A stretch of 48,577 nt of DNA from Actinomycetes bacterium (GTDB lineage Bacteria > Actinomycetota > Thermoleophilia > Solirubrobacterales > Solirubrobacteraceae), in the NCBI GenBank assembly GCA_021846845.1, contig JAJZWB010000005.1, forward strand, positions 1 to 48,577, given 5' to 3'. Positions 32,937 through 41,665 of the stretch are shown piece by piece; position 1 is the first letter of the stretch, and every line of letters begins with the position of its first letter. Made by a program: the position numbers and the translations under genes. The notes under the pieces were generated by a model. It was not told the origin of the DNA and searched no databases. It worked only from the letters and a program-made list of their open reading frames with translations.

Positions 32937-35900
32937 ATGTCCAGAGGCGGACGGCGCGTGGCCGTGCTCTCGATCACGCTGCTGTGCTCGGCGGGGATCT
33001 GGATCGGTGGCGCCGCCGCCAGGGTGCCCGGCCGTGCCGGTCGCGCCGCCGACCCTGCGAATGGCCGCGCCGCCCACCGTGCAAGCGGCAACGCCCACCG
33101 CGCGCGCCGCGGCATCGGCCCGTTCGCATACGGCGCCCATCGCGGCCTGCCGGCGGCGCGGATCCTGGCCGGTACCGGGCAGGTCCGCACGCGCGTGATC
33201 GTGGTCCTTCGGGACCAGCTGCGCTCGCTGCCATCGACCCGCGCGCACGTTCGCGCCCGGATCGCCGCCGAGGCGAGCGCGGACGCCGTTATCGAGGCGC
33301 GCGTCGCACGCTCCGGCGGCCGCGTCTACCGCCGCTACCGAGCGCTGAACGCGTTCGCCGCCGACGTGACGAGCGCGGAACGCAGCGCGCTGGCGTCCAG
33401 CCCGGATGTCGCGCAGGTGATCCCCGACGTCGTCGTCCGTCTGCCCGTGCTGGACTCCGGGCCGATCAATCCCGGCGCGCAGCCGGGACCGCTCAACAAC
33501 GACAGCCAGGTGTGCCCCAGCGACCCGTCCAAGCCGCTGCTCGAGCCGGAGGCGCTGCAGACGACGCACACCGCCTACGCCGACCCATCGATCCCGCAGG
33601 CTCAGAGCATCGCCACGGGACAGGGGGTCAGGGTCGCGTTCCTCGCCGACGGGTTGGACGTCAACAACCCGGACCTGATCCGGCCCGACGGCTCGCATGT
33701 GATCGTCGACTACAGGGACTTCTCGGGCGAGGGGCCGAACGCTCCATCCAACGGGCTGGAGGCGTTCGGCGACGCCGGCTCGATCGCCGCACAGGGCAAT
33801 GTGGTCTACGACCTGTCGAAGTTCGTCAACCCCGCGCATCCGCTGCCCGCCGGCTGCAACATCAGGGTGCGGGGGATCGCGCCGGGGGCCTCGCTGATCG
33901 CGATCAAGGTCTTCGGGGCGAGCGACAGCGCCTACAACTCGGTCATCCTCCAGGGGCTCGACTATGCCCTGAGCAATGACCACCCGGACGTGATCAGCGA
34001 GTCCTTCGGCGGCTATCCGATCCCGGACTCGACGCAGGACCTGCTGCGCCAGTTCAACGAGCAGGCCGTGGCGGACGGCGTCACCGTGGTCGAGGGCACC
34101 GGGGACTCGGGTGTACAGGCGAGCCCGGGCTCCTCGGCCAGCGACCCGGCCGTGATCGCCGCCGGCGCGAGCACCACGTTCCAGAACTACGCCCAGGGAG
34201 ACCAGTACGGAGCGCAGTTCGCCACTGGCGGCTGGCTGAGCGACAACATCTCATCGGTCGAGTCGGGCGGCTTCACCCAGGGCGGGCGGGTGCTGGACCT
34301 GGTCGCGCCGGGCGAGGCCAACTGGTCGCTGTGCAGCCCCGACACGGCCCTTTACACGGGCTGCGTGGACTTCGCAGGCCGTCCGAGCCCGCTGCAGAGC
34401 TTCGGCGGCACGAGCGAGTCCGCGCCGCTGATCGCCGGCGGCGCGGCGCTCGTGATCCAGGCCTACCGCCAGGCCCACGGGGGCGCAAGCCCCTCGCCAC
34501 AGCTGGTGCGAGAGCTCCTGACGAGCACCGCCACCGACCTGGGAGCTCCCGGCTACGAGCAGGGGGCCGGTGAGCTCAACACGCTGGCGGCGGTCCAGGC
34601 GGCCGAGTCGGTCGGGCTGCCGGCGGCGGACGCGAGCGGCGCCAACCTGCTCGTCTCGCCGACCCAGCTGGATCTGAGCGGCGCCGCCGGCAGCCGCTTC
34701 TCGACGGTCGTGCACGTGACCGATCTCTCGTCGTCCCCCGAAACGGTCGCTGGGGCCGTGCGGCAGATCGGAGCTCAGCTCGCCGATCAGACCGGGTCGG
34801 TCACACTCGACTCGTCGAGTCCGACGTTCGTGGACGGCTTCGGCAACAGCGTTCCATACGAGCAGATCCATTTCTCGGTACCGGCCGGCGCGGACCGGCT
34901 GGTGGCCGACCTGGCCTGGCCGGGTCCCGACGCTCGCGTCGCCCTGACGCTGATCGACCCGCGGGGCCGGCTCGCCGCCTTCACGCGTCCTCAGGGCAAC
35001 GGCGACCACGGCGAGGTCGACGTGGCGCACCCGCCCGCGGGGGACTGGACCGGGCTGATCTTCCTCCGTGACGGCTCCTACTCCGGTCCGGTCAGCTGGC
35101 AGGCGGTCTCCCAGGCGTTCGTCTCCGCCGACTCCGTTTACCCGCGCTCGCGCCTGCTGGAGCCGGGACAGACTGGCGCCTTCCGGGTCGCCGGCACGTT
35201 CCCGGCGGCCGCCGGCGACGTCAGCCAGGAGCTGGTCGTCACATCCGGCGACGGGACCGTCTCGACGGTCCCGATCGCGCTGCGCTCGCTGGTCGCGATC
35301 GATGCCGGCGGCGGAGCGTTCACGGGCAACCTGGTCGGTGGCAACGGACGCAACGGCGCCTTCCAGCCCGGTCAGATCGACACCTACGACTTCTGGGTGC
35401 CGCCCGGCGAGCCGCAGCTGAGCGTGTCGCTGTCCACCGGCGCCAGCCCCGGCACGGTCGTCACGGGCAGCCTGATCTCTCCGGCCGGGCAGGCGGTGAC
35501 GGACGGCGTCAACGCCTACGTGGACGGTGGAGGCGCGATCCACGTCACGGGTGGGCTGCAGGCCTTCGCGCTCCGACCGCGGCCCGGCCTGTGGCGGTTC
35601 GTGGTCGACGTCGTCAACCCGGTCGGCGGCCATGTCCTGTCGGCGCCCTACACGGGGCGGATCTCGTTCGCGCCGCCGCCGATCCAGGTGAGCGGGCTGC
35701 CGGACCGGCGCACCGTCCTGACCGCCGGCACGCCGCTCACTGCGACCGTGACCGTGACCAACGACGGCCCCGGGACCGAGCAGCTGTTCCTGGACCCGCG
35801 CACGGAGGAGCGACGCTTCGTGTCGCTGCTGTCGGTCACTCCGTCAACAGGCGTCCCGCTGCCGGTGCCGATGACCCAGCTGCCGCCGGTCTACCTGATG

Positions 35901-36482
35901 CCGACGGAGACGGACGCTGTCGGGGCGTTCGCCCAGGCCACCCAGCCGGTCACGTTCGACTTCGGCTTCGGCGACCCGAGCCTGGCCGCGATCGCGACGG
36001 GCGAGAGGGCGGCGGGGTACTTCCTCGGCCACGCCACGCCCGGGCTCTGGGACCTGGCCCCCGACGAGCTCGGACCGTTCAGCGGCCCCGCGCCGGCGGG
36101 AACGGTCTCGACCGGGATGGTCGCGCTGACGCGAGGCTTCGACCCCTACGCCAGCTCATCGACCGGCGACCCCGAGGATCAGGCGGTCAACCCCGGCGCG
36201 GCGCCCTACACGCCGCTGACCCTGGGTCCGGGGCAGAGCGGGACGATGACGCTGACGATCACGCCGCCCGCGACCGGGTCGGCCACACCGACGATGTGGC
36301 CCGACGGCCGGGGTCGCGAGCTATCGGGCACCCTGTACGTCGATGCGTTCGACGGCGTGTTCGGGGTCGCCGGGGAGCTGGCGGCGATCCCGTACGCGTA
36401 TCGCCTCGCCGGCCCCGCCCGCCAGCCCGGACACGAGCCGCGACGGCACGCACGCTTCCCCCGATACCCCCGGCGGCGCTGA
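32937..36482 (+). CDS. Secreted subtilisin-fold serine peptidase with sedolisin-like active site
   Basis: An 1181-residue exported protein: signal peptide (1-28), an I9-like propeptide (about 84-170), a peptidase domain (about 225-585) and several beta-sandwich domains to the end. Seen residues: Asp238 in V-A-F-L-A-D-G, S-E-S-F-G-G near 354, GTGDSG with Asp390, and SFGGTSESAP with the nucleophile Ser493. The subtilisin HGTHVAG motif is absent; at its place is E275-A-F-G-D279-A-G-S-I-A-A. Glu at the His position, Asp four residues on, and Asp in place of the oxyanion Asn are the set known from sedolisins (S53: Glu80, Asp84, Asp170, Ser287). It is therefore probably an acid-active peptidase; an inactive pseudopeptidase is the alternative. 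Start fixed by GGGGAGGA. Confidence 0.82.
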   Translation: MSRGGRRVAVLSITLLCSAGIWIGGAAARVPGRAGRAADPANGRAAHRASGNAHRARRGIGPFAYGAHRGLPAARILAGTGQVRTRVIVVLRDQLRSLPSTRAHVRARIAAEASADAVIEARVARSGGRVYRRYRALNAFAADVTSAERSALASSPDVAQVIPDVVVRLPVLDSGPINPGAQPGPLNNDSQVCPSDPSKPLLEPEALQTTHTAYADPSIPQAQSIATGQGVRVAFLADGLDVNNPDLIRPDGSHVIVDYRDFSGEGPNAPSNGLEAFGDAGSIAAQGNVVYDLSKFVNPAHPLPAGCNIRVRGIAPGASLIAIKVFGASDSAYNSVILQGLDYALSNDHPDVISESFGGYPIPDSTQDLLRQFNEQAVADGVTVVEGTGDSGVQASPGSSASDPAVIAAGASTTFQNYAQGDQYGAQFATGGWLSDNISSVESGGFTQGGRVLDLVAPGEANWSLCSPDTALYTGCVDFAGRPSPLQSFGGTSESAPLIAGGAALVIQAYRQAHGGASPSPQLVRELLTSTATDLGAPGYEQGAGELNTLAAVQAAESVGLPAADASGANLLVSPTQLDLSGAAGSRFSTVVHVTDLSSSPETVAGAVRQIGAQLADQTGSVTLDSSSPTFVDGFGNSVPYEQIHFSVPAGADRLVADLAWPGPDARVALTLIDPRGRLAAFTRPQGNGDHGEVDVAHPPAGDWTGLIFLRDGSYSGPVSWQAVSQAFVSADSVYPRSRLLEPGQTGAFRVAGTFPAAAGDVSQELVVTSGDGTVSTVPIALRSLVAIDAGGGAFTGNLVGGNGRNGAFQPGQIDTYDFWVPPGEPQLSVSLSTGASPGTVVTGSLISPAGQAVTDGVNAYVDGGGAIHVTGGLQAFALRPRPGLWRFVVDVVNPVGGHVLSAPYTGRISFAPPPIQVSGLPDRRTVLTAGTPLTATVTVTNDGPGTEQLFLDPRTEERRFVSLLSVTPSTGVPLPVPMTQLPPVYLMPTETDAVGAFAQATQPVTFDFGFGDPSLAAIATGERAAGYFLGHATPGLWDLAPDELGPFSGPAPAGTVSTGMVALTRGFDPYASSSTGDPEDQAVNPGAAPYTPLTLGPGQSGTMTLTITPPATGSATPTMWPDGRGRELSGTLYVDAFDGVFGVAGELAAIPYAYRLAGPARQPGHEPRRHARFPRYPRRR

Positions 36483-36530
36483 TCCGGGCGCGCTCGTGAG
36501 CCGGTTGCGCGCCGCCGCCCGCCCCGAGGA

Positions 36531-36582
36531 TCGCCCGCCTGAGGATCGCGCGCCCGCATCGCCCGCCTTAGGATCGCGCGCC
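36531..36582. repeat. 28-bp direct repeat, 2 copies
   Basis: TCGCCCGCCTGAGGATCGCG (36531 on) recurs at 36559 with one base changed. It lies in the 147-bp spacer between the peptidase gene and the convergent flavin oxidoreductase gene. Confidence 0.8.
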
Positions 36583-36629
36583 GGGCATGATGGGATCCCG
36601 AGCTGGGGTGCTCGCCGGTGCTCGGAGGG

Positions 36630-38687
36630 TCAGACCGACATCGTGCCCTCCAGGATCGCCTCCTCCAGAGTGCGCGGGCCGAGCACGTCGCCGGCTCTGA
36701 CGGCTCCGGGATGGCTCTCCAGCGACGGCCACAGCTCGTCGGCCGGTACGCGGCCCTGGGCGAGCACGAGCGTCGCGCACTCCGGGAGGGGCACCGTTCG
36801 CCCGGAGAAGACGTGCCGAAGCCGTGGCCCTCGTGAGAGCTCATGATGGTGAAGGATGGTCACGCCGAGCCCGTCGAGCCTCGACAGGTACAGGTTGCGC
36901 TGGTACTGATGGAGGGTCTCGCCTGGCACCGGCGCCGCGCACGCGAGCATCACCGCGCAGCCGCAGCCGGCCAGGCGCTCGGCGGCATCCAGTCCGTCCC
37001 AGCCGCCGCCCCAATCGCAGACCAGCGCCGGAGACGCGACCGACGATGGATCGAGGATCGCGTCCCATGCCTGCGTGACCGCCAGCCCGCCGGCGTCCAG
37101 CGGTGGCGAATAGGGGCGCGCGCCCGTCGCGAGCACCACTCGATCGAAGCCGGCGGCCAGCTCGGCGGACGCCTCCACGCCCAGCCGCAGCTCGACGCCG
37201 GCGCTTCGCAGCCGGGCGCTCGTCGAGCGGTGGTATCGCTCCCACGCCTCGGCGTGGCCCGGAGCCAGGCCGGCGAGTCGCAGCTGGCCGCCGATCTCGG
37301 CCTCACGCTCGACCAGCGTGACCGAGGCCCCGTTGCGAGCGGCCTCGATCGCCGCCGCGGCGCCAGCCGGCCCCGCGCCGATCACCAGCACGCGCGGGCC
37401 GGCGCCGCCTGCTGCCGGATCGCGGCCGGGGGCGCCTGCTGCCGGATCGCGGCCGGGGGCGCCTGCTGCCGGATCGCGGCCGAGGTCTCGGGAGCGCGCG
37501 GCTTCGCCGGCTCCGACCGCCCTCAGCCGCGGGGCGGCGTCCGTCCCGAGCGTGCGCTCGCGCCCGGTGCGAGGGTTGACGGCACAGCCGATCGGCAGGC
37601 CCGCGTGGTAATGGCCGATGCACGACTGGTTGCAGCCGATGCACTCGATCACGTCGGCGGCGCGTCCGGCCAGCGTCTTGGCGATCAGCTCGGGGTCGGC
37701 GATCAGAGCCCGCGTCATCCCGACCAGGTCGGCCGTCCCGGTCGCCACCAGCAGTTCGGCCGCCTCCAGGTCGACGATGCGGGTGGTCGCCAGCAGCGTC
37801 GCGCCCGGGACCGCGGCGCGGATCGCGGCCGCGGGCAGCGTGATCGCTGCCGCCGGCGCCGGCGGCGGCGGCGCGATCCATGTCGACGCCGCGGGCTGCG
37901 ACGAGTTGCCCAGCACCAGCGAGACGAAGTCCGCCAGGCCGGCGTCGTGCAGGCGGGCGGTGATCCGGGCGCAGTCCTCGACCCCGAGGCCGCCGGGAGT
38001 GAGCTCGTCGACCGACAGCCGGGCGCCGATCGCGACCCCTTCGCCCGCGCCGTCTCGGACCGCCTGCAGGACCTCGATCGCGAACCTCAGCCGCGCCTCC
38101 GGCGGGCCGTTGAAGCGATCCTCGCGCCGGTTGGTCTGCGACGAGAGGAACTGCGCGATCAGATAGCCATGCGAGAGCGATACCTCAAGCCCGTCGACGC
38201 CACCCTCCGCGGCAAGGCGCGCGGCGGTCCGATAGCCGTCGATCAGGTCCGCGATCTCGGCTGCGGTCAGCGCCCGCGGCTCGGACTTGAAGCGCAGGCT
38301 CGGGACCGCCGAGGGAGCGACCGCGGGTGCCCGCGGCGCCTCGGCGATCACCTCGCGCCCGCCGTGGAACAGCTGCACGAACAGGCGCGTTCCGTGCTCG
38401 CGCACAGCCTCTCCCAGACGCCTGTACGCCGGGACGATCGCCGGCTCGTAGCCCCCGATCGTGTGAGACGTCAGCAGCCCGGTCCGGTGGACCGCGGTGG
38501 CCTCCAGGAACACCGCTCCGGCGCCCCCGGCGGCGCGGGCCCGGTGGTATGCGATCAGATCGTCGGTCGGAAGGTGATCGTGGACCAGACCGGTCTGGTG
38601 CGAGGTCGAGACGACGCGGTTGCGCAGCGTGACAGGGCCGATGTCGATCGGCGCGAGCAGCGCGGCGAGGCGTCCGCGGGCGCTCAT
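36630..38687 (-). CDS. FMN/FAD/[4Fe-4S] oxidoreductase (2,4-dienoyl-CoA reductase / OYE family)
   Basis: A 685-residue flavoprotein with the FadH/trimethylamine dehydrogenase layout: an Old Yellow Enzyme TIM barrel (about 8-345), a [4Fe-4S] cluster site with Cys349, Cys352, Cys356 and Cys368, then a FAD domain beginning V-L-V-I-G-A-G-P-A-G (about 434) and an NAD(P)H domain. It should pass hydride from NAD(P)H through FAD and the cluster to FMN and reduce an enoyl-type substrate. The S-T-S-H-Q-T-G-L-V-H start resembles the FadH/OYE proteins linked to mycofactocin systems, but no mycofactocin genes are in the window. Three in-frame D-P-A-A-G-A-P-G-R repeats extend the linker between the domains. 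ATG 38687 overlaps the MFS stop (ATGA). Confidence 0.88.
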   Translation of the reverse strand: MSARGRLAALLAPIDIGPVTLRNRVVSTSHQTGLVHDHLPTDDLIAYHRARAAGGAGAVFLEATAVHRTGLLTSHTIGGYEPAIVPAYRRLGEAVREHGTRLFVQLFHGGREVIAEAPRAPAVAPSAVPSLRFKSEPRALTAAEIADLIDGYRTAARLAAEGGVDGLEVSLSHGYLIAQFLSSQTNRREDRFNGPPEARLRFAIEVLQAVRDGAGEGVAIGARLSVDELTPGGLGVEDCARITARLHDAGLADFVSLVLGNSSQPAASTWIAPPPPAPAAAITLPAAAIRAAVPGATLLATTRIVDLEAAELLVATGTADLVGMTRALIADPELIAKTLAGRAADVIECIGCNQSCIGHYHAGLPIGCAVNPRTGRERTLGTDAAPRLRAVGAGEAARSRDLGRDPAAGAPGRDPAAGAPGRDPAAGGAGPRVLVIGAGPAGAAAAIEAARNGASVTLVEREAEIGGQLRLAGLAPGHAEAWERYHRSTSARLRSAGVELRLGVEASAELAAGFDRVVLATGARPYSPPLDAGGLAVTQAWDAILDPSSVASPALVCDWGGGWDGLDAAERLAGCGCAVMLACAAPVPGETLHQYQRNLYLSRLDGLGVTILHHHELSRGPRLRHVFSGRTVPLPECATLVLAQGRVPADELWPSLESHPGAVRAGDVLGPRTLEEAILEGTMSV
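37407..37487. repeat. 27-bp tandem repeat, 3 copies
   Basis: Units begin at 37407, 37434 and 37461 with GCCTGCTGCCGG. They are in frame and encode the D-P-A-A-G-A-P-G-R repeats between the Fe-S/barrel part and the FAD part of the oxidoreductase. Confidence 0.92.
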
Positions 38688-40042
38688 CGGCAGTTCGCGG
38701 CCGCCGTCTCGATCGCGCTTCCGGCCGCGGCACGCGCCGGGGTCGCGGGCCCGGACGCCTCCTCCATGGGCGAGGTCGCATCCGGCGGGCGAGCCCGGAG
38801 CGCCTGGGTCCGCCCGACGCGATCCGTGCTCGCCGCCGCGCGCAGTCGCGTCCGCTCCAGGGCCACCGGCGCGAGCGTGGCGACCATCAGGGCCGCCAGC
38901 CCGAGCAGCGGCAGGACGTCGCCACCGGCCTGCGCGAGCGTCGCGGCGGCCGGCGCGCCGAGCGCCTCGCCGAACGCCCAGGCGAGGTTCATCACCATCG
39001 AGGCGATCACGAGCGAGATCCCAACTGCCTCGGTGGCCTCGGTCAGGATCGTCATGGAGGGGATCGTGTATGCGGCCAGCGGGCCTCCGAGCACGACGAC
39101 CGTGACCAGCGCGAGCAGCACCGGCGAGCTCGGAAGGTTCAGCAGGACCATCAGCGTGGCGGTCGCCGTCAGCCCCATGAGCAGCGGCGCTCGCGGCCCG
39201 GCTCGGTCCGTCATGCGCCCGAGCGGCCGCGAGATCCGTGCCGAGGCGAGGGCGGCGACCAGGAAGGTCGCGCCGATCAGGATTCCGGAGCCACCCAGTC
39301 GTGAGAGCCGCAGCGGCAGCAGCGTGCCGATGGCGCCGATCGTGGCCGCCTCAAGCAGGATCAGCCACGCACCGAGGGCGATCCGCCGATCGCCCAGCAG
39401 GGCGCGCAGCGCGGGCCGGTGCTCACGCTCGGCGCCGCGCGGCGGCTCGGGGTGACGCCATGTCCAGCCGGCGAGCCCGACCGCCCCCGCCCCGACGAGC
39501 GCGAACACGACGGCCGTGCCGACGCTCACCGCAAGCGTCCCGAGGATCGGGCCAAGCAGCGTGCCGAAGATCGCCGCGGCGAACACCGTTCCCAGCATCT
39601 CGCCGCGCCGACCGCGCTCGGCGAAGCCGATCACCCAGGCGAGGCCGGCGACCCAGATGAAGCCGCACCCGATCCCCTGGGCGAAGCGCAGCCCGTCGAG
39701 CACCGCGATGTCACCGGGGAGCCCGAAGGCCGCGACCGCGGCGGCGAACACCGTGAGCCCGAGCAGCGTCGTGCGCCTCACGCCGAGACGCGATGCGGCC
39801 CATGCCGCGATCAGCGATCCGGGCACTATGCCAGCCGGATAGCTCGCGTTCAGCAGTCCGACCGCCGGCTTGGCGGCGTGCAGGACGCGTGCGTAGTGGG
39901 GCAGCACGGGCGCCAGCGCCGAGTACATCGCGGACTCGAACAGCAGCAGCGTGCGCACCAGCGTCACGACCCGCTGACGGCCGTGCGCCGCACCGGCGCT
40001 CGAGCTCGGGCCGGGCCTGAGCTGGACGGTCGTGCCCGTCAT
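38684..40042 (-). CDS. MFS transporter
   Basis: A 452-residue major facilitator protein with about twelve membrane segments between residues 25 and 415. The loop 2/3 signature is relaxed (A-S-R-L-G-V-R-R-T-T after segment 2), and the second half has a matching loop (S-R-P-L-G-R-M-T-D-R-A-G-P-R). F-I-W-V-A-G-L-A-W-V-I-G near 150 and the G-P-I-L-G-T-L run near 185 are like motif C of drug/proton antiporters. Substrate unknown. It sits between tetR and the flavin oxidoreductase with ATGA overlaps on both sides, so all three are one transcription unit. A pair of efflux pump plus reductase under TetR control suggests handling of a small organic compound. Confidence 0.88.
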   Translation of the reverse strand: MTGTTVQLRPGPSSSAGAAHGRQRVVTLVRTLLLFESAMYSALAPVLPHYARVLHAAKPAVGLLNASYPAGIVPGSLIAAWAASRLGVRRTTLLGLTVFAAAVAAFGLPGDIAVLDGLRFAQGIGCGFIWVAGLAWVIGFAERGRRGEMLGTVFAAAIFGTLLGPILGTLAVSVGTAVVFALVGAGAVGLAGWTWRHPEPPRGAEREHRPALRALLGDRRIALGAWLILLEAATIGAIGTLLPLRLSRLGGSGILIGATFLVAALASARISRPLGRMTDRAGPRAPLLMGLTATATLMVLLNLPSSPVLLALVTVVVLGGPLAAYTIPSMTILTEATEAVGISLVIASMVMNLAWAFGEALGAPAAATLAQAGGDVLPLLGLAALMVATLAPVALERTRLRAAASTDRVGRTQALRARPPDATSPMEEASGPATPARAAAGSAIETAAANCR

Positions 40043-40800
40043 CGGCTCTCGACCAGGATCGACGCCAGCCGACGAAGTCGCGGTCGCACGTCCTCGTCGA
40101 AGCCCGTCGCCAGCTGACCGATCAGCAGGCCGTCGGCCGCGCCGAGCAGGAGCTCGGCGTCGGCTCGCGGGCTGGTCGATCCGGCCGCCTCCAGCAACCG
40201 TGCGAGCGTCAGCAGGTAGGCCTCGCTCCAGCGGCGCGCGACCTCCCGCAGAGGCGGCCGCCTCGCGGCCTCCAGCATCAGCGCGTACGCCGCGACCATC
40301 GGGGTGCGGGTCGCCCGCCCATCGAGGTCGCATTCGACGATCGCGTCCACGGCGGCGTCGAGCGGGTCGCCCTGCAGGCGCGCCGCGGTCGCCGCGTAGT
40401 CGAGCAGCCGCTGCGTGTCGCGCTCGGCCGCTAGCTCCAGCGCCGCGGTGAGCAGCTGATCCTTGGACGCGAACCAGTAGGTCGTGGACGCGAGCGGAAG
40501 CCCGGCGACCGCGGCCACCCGGCGGTGGGTGACGGCGTCGGCGCCGACCTCGGCGACGATCCGCAGGGTCGCCTCCAGCAGCGCCTCGCGACGGGCTGCG
40601 CCACGCGGACGCGGCGTGCGGACTCCGAGGTCGGCCGGGGCGGGCGCGGTCCACTCGGGGTGATCGGCGGTGGCACGAGCCCGGGCGCCCCGCGCCGCCG
40701 GGGTCTGCTTGGGGGGATCGGCGGTGGCACGAGCCCGCGCTCCCGGCGTCGCCCCGGTCCGCTCGGGGGACTCGGTCTCCAGGCGCGTCTCGGCAGGCAT
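40039..40800 (-). CDS. TetR-family transcriptional regulator
   Basis: A 253-residue regulator. Residues 1-70 are a low-complexity Ala/Arg/Pro tail containing an 18-residue in-frame repeat (A-R-A-R-A-T-A-D, DNA period 54 bp). The TetR helix-turn-helix follows: A-L-L-E-A-T-L-R-I-V-A-E-V-G-A-D-A-V-T then R-R-V-A-A-V-A-G and T-T-Y-W-F-A-S-K-D-Q-L. The ligand domain fills the rest. I chose ATG 40800 because it abuts the operator-like palindrome at 40801-40816; ATG 40821 would place that palindrome inside the gene. No ribosome-binding site precedes it, so a leaderless mRNA is likely. First gene of the operon; it probably represses itself and the MFS and oxidoreductase genes. Confidence 0.88.
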   Translation of the reverse strand: MPAETRLETESPERTGATPGARARATADPPKQTPAARGARARATADHPEWTAPAPADLGVRTPRPRGAARREALLEATLRIVAEVGADAVTHRRVAAVAGLPLASTTYWFASKDQLLTAALELAAERDTQRLLDYAATAARLQGDPLDAAVDAIVECDLDGRATRTPMVAAYALMLEAARRPPLREVARRWSEAYLLTLARLLEAAGSTSPRADAELLLGAADGLLIGQLATGFDEDVRPRLRRLASILVESR

Positions 40801-40816
40801 CGGTACAACTGTACCG
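40801..40816 (-). promoter_or_regulatory. Palindromic operator candidate at the tetR start
   Basis: CGGTACA-AC-TGTACCG is a 16-bp inverted repeat with 7-bp arms, directly against the tetR ATG. Length and symmetry fit a TetR-family site. Bound regulator here would block the start of the whole operon. A related partial sequence (TACGTCTGTACTG, 40825-40837) lies just upstream and may be a second half-site. Confidence 0.55.
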
Positions 40817-40871
40817 ATCATCGATACGTCTGTACTGACCGCGGGCTGGCGTCTCGGCTCGCCGTGGTAGC

Positions 40872-41204
40872 TCAGAGAGCCGGCGCGTTGGGGGCGCTGG
40901 GACTGCGGGGCGAGCCGCTCGCCGATCGTGTGCCGTGCCGCGCCGGGGGCTCGGTATGGGCGGCAATCGTCTCGCGGCGGATGAGCCGGTCGTCGGCGTC
41001 CAGGATCAGCAGCTCGCATGCCCGGGCGTGCGCGACGTGCAGGTACCCGACCAGGCGCGCGTCCTCCAGCGTCTCGCAGGAGACCGGCCCTCGCCCGTCG
41101 CCGAGTGCGACCTGCCATCGGGCGCGACCGTCATGCCTGATCTGGACCGCCACCGGATCGCGCTGGGGCTCCCTCACCCCGCCGTTGCGCCGCGCATCCG
41201 TCAC
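40872..41204 (-). CDS. Small DUF2188-like protein
   Basis: A 110-residue protein. Residues 15-70 read as a compact strand-strand-helix unit: V-A-V-Q-I-R-H-D-G-R-A-R-W-Q-V-A-L, then C-E-T-L-E-D-A-R-L-V-G-Y-L-H-V-A-H-A-R-A, then E-L-L-I-L-D-A-D-D-R-L-I. This resembles DUF2188-type domains, whose function is unknown. The C-terminal 35 residues are disordered (Pro/Ser/Ala). The GTG at 41204 overlaps the stop of the zinc-ribbon gene (GTGA) and follows a GAGGGCGAG series that serves as ribosome-binding site. The frame continues upstream antiparallel in sense to nothing useful, so this start is preferred. Confidence 0.65.
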   Translation of the reverse strand: MTDARRNGGVREPQRDPVAVQIRHDGRARWQVALGDGRGPVSCETLEDARLVGYLHVAHARACELLILDADDRLIRRETIAAHTEPPARHGTRSASGSPRSPSAPNAPAL

Positions 41205-41437
41205 CTCGCCCTCGCCCTCGCCCTCGCCTCGTCCCGGCGCGGCGAGCGAGCCGCGAGCCTGTGACCCTGTCGCTCGCCCGCCGGCCTGTTGGATGTGAAC
41301 AGCCCGACCGGAATCCTGGCCCGCCCGATGCAGCGCGGGCAGTACTCCACCGTCAGCCACTCGATGCGCCGTCGAATGCTCAGGCCACATCGCGGACAGT
41401 TCAGGTAGACGGTGTCGGAGTTGGGTCGATCGATCAT
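41201..41437 (-). CDS. Small zinc-ribbon protein
   Basis: A 78-residue protein with two C-P-R-C knuckles: NCPRCGLSI (14-22) and YCPRCIGRARIPV (32-44), 18 residues apart, enough to bind one zinc. The rest is a basic, low-complexity tail (A-R-S-P-R-R-D-E-A-R-A-R-A-R). Zinc ribbons of this size act in nucleic-acid or protein contact; the exact role is unknown. The start is firm: AAGGAGAG lies 5 bp before ATG 41437. Its stop overlaps the start of the DUF2188-like gene (GTGA), so the two products are probably made together. Confidence 0.75.
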   Translation of the reverse strand: MIDRPNSDTVYLNCPRCGLSIRRRIEWLTVEYCPRCIGRARIPVGLFTSNRPAGERQGHRLAARSPRRDEARARARAR

Positions 41438-41665
41438 GCGCTCTCCTTGGAGACAGGGCCACGACGCAGGAGCGACTCAGCCCCGCCGCGACAGCGGGCC
41501 CGCCACCTGCTCCTGATCAATCACCTGCTCCGACGCCACCTCCCGCGGCACGCCGACGCCTGTGCACAACAGTGAACCCGTCCGCGAGCGGCGGCATCGG
41601 TAGTCCGCCCCGATCCTCCGCGCGCGCTCCCCTGAGCGTGTCCGGCACCGGCCGGGCGCGGCCGC

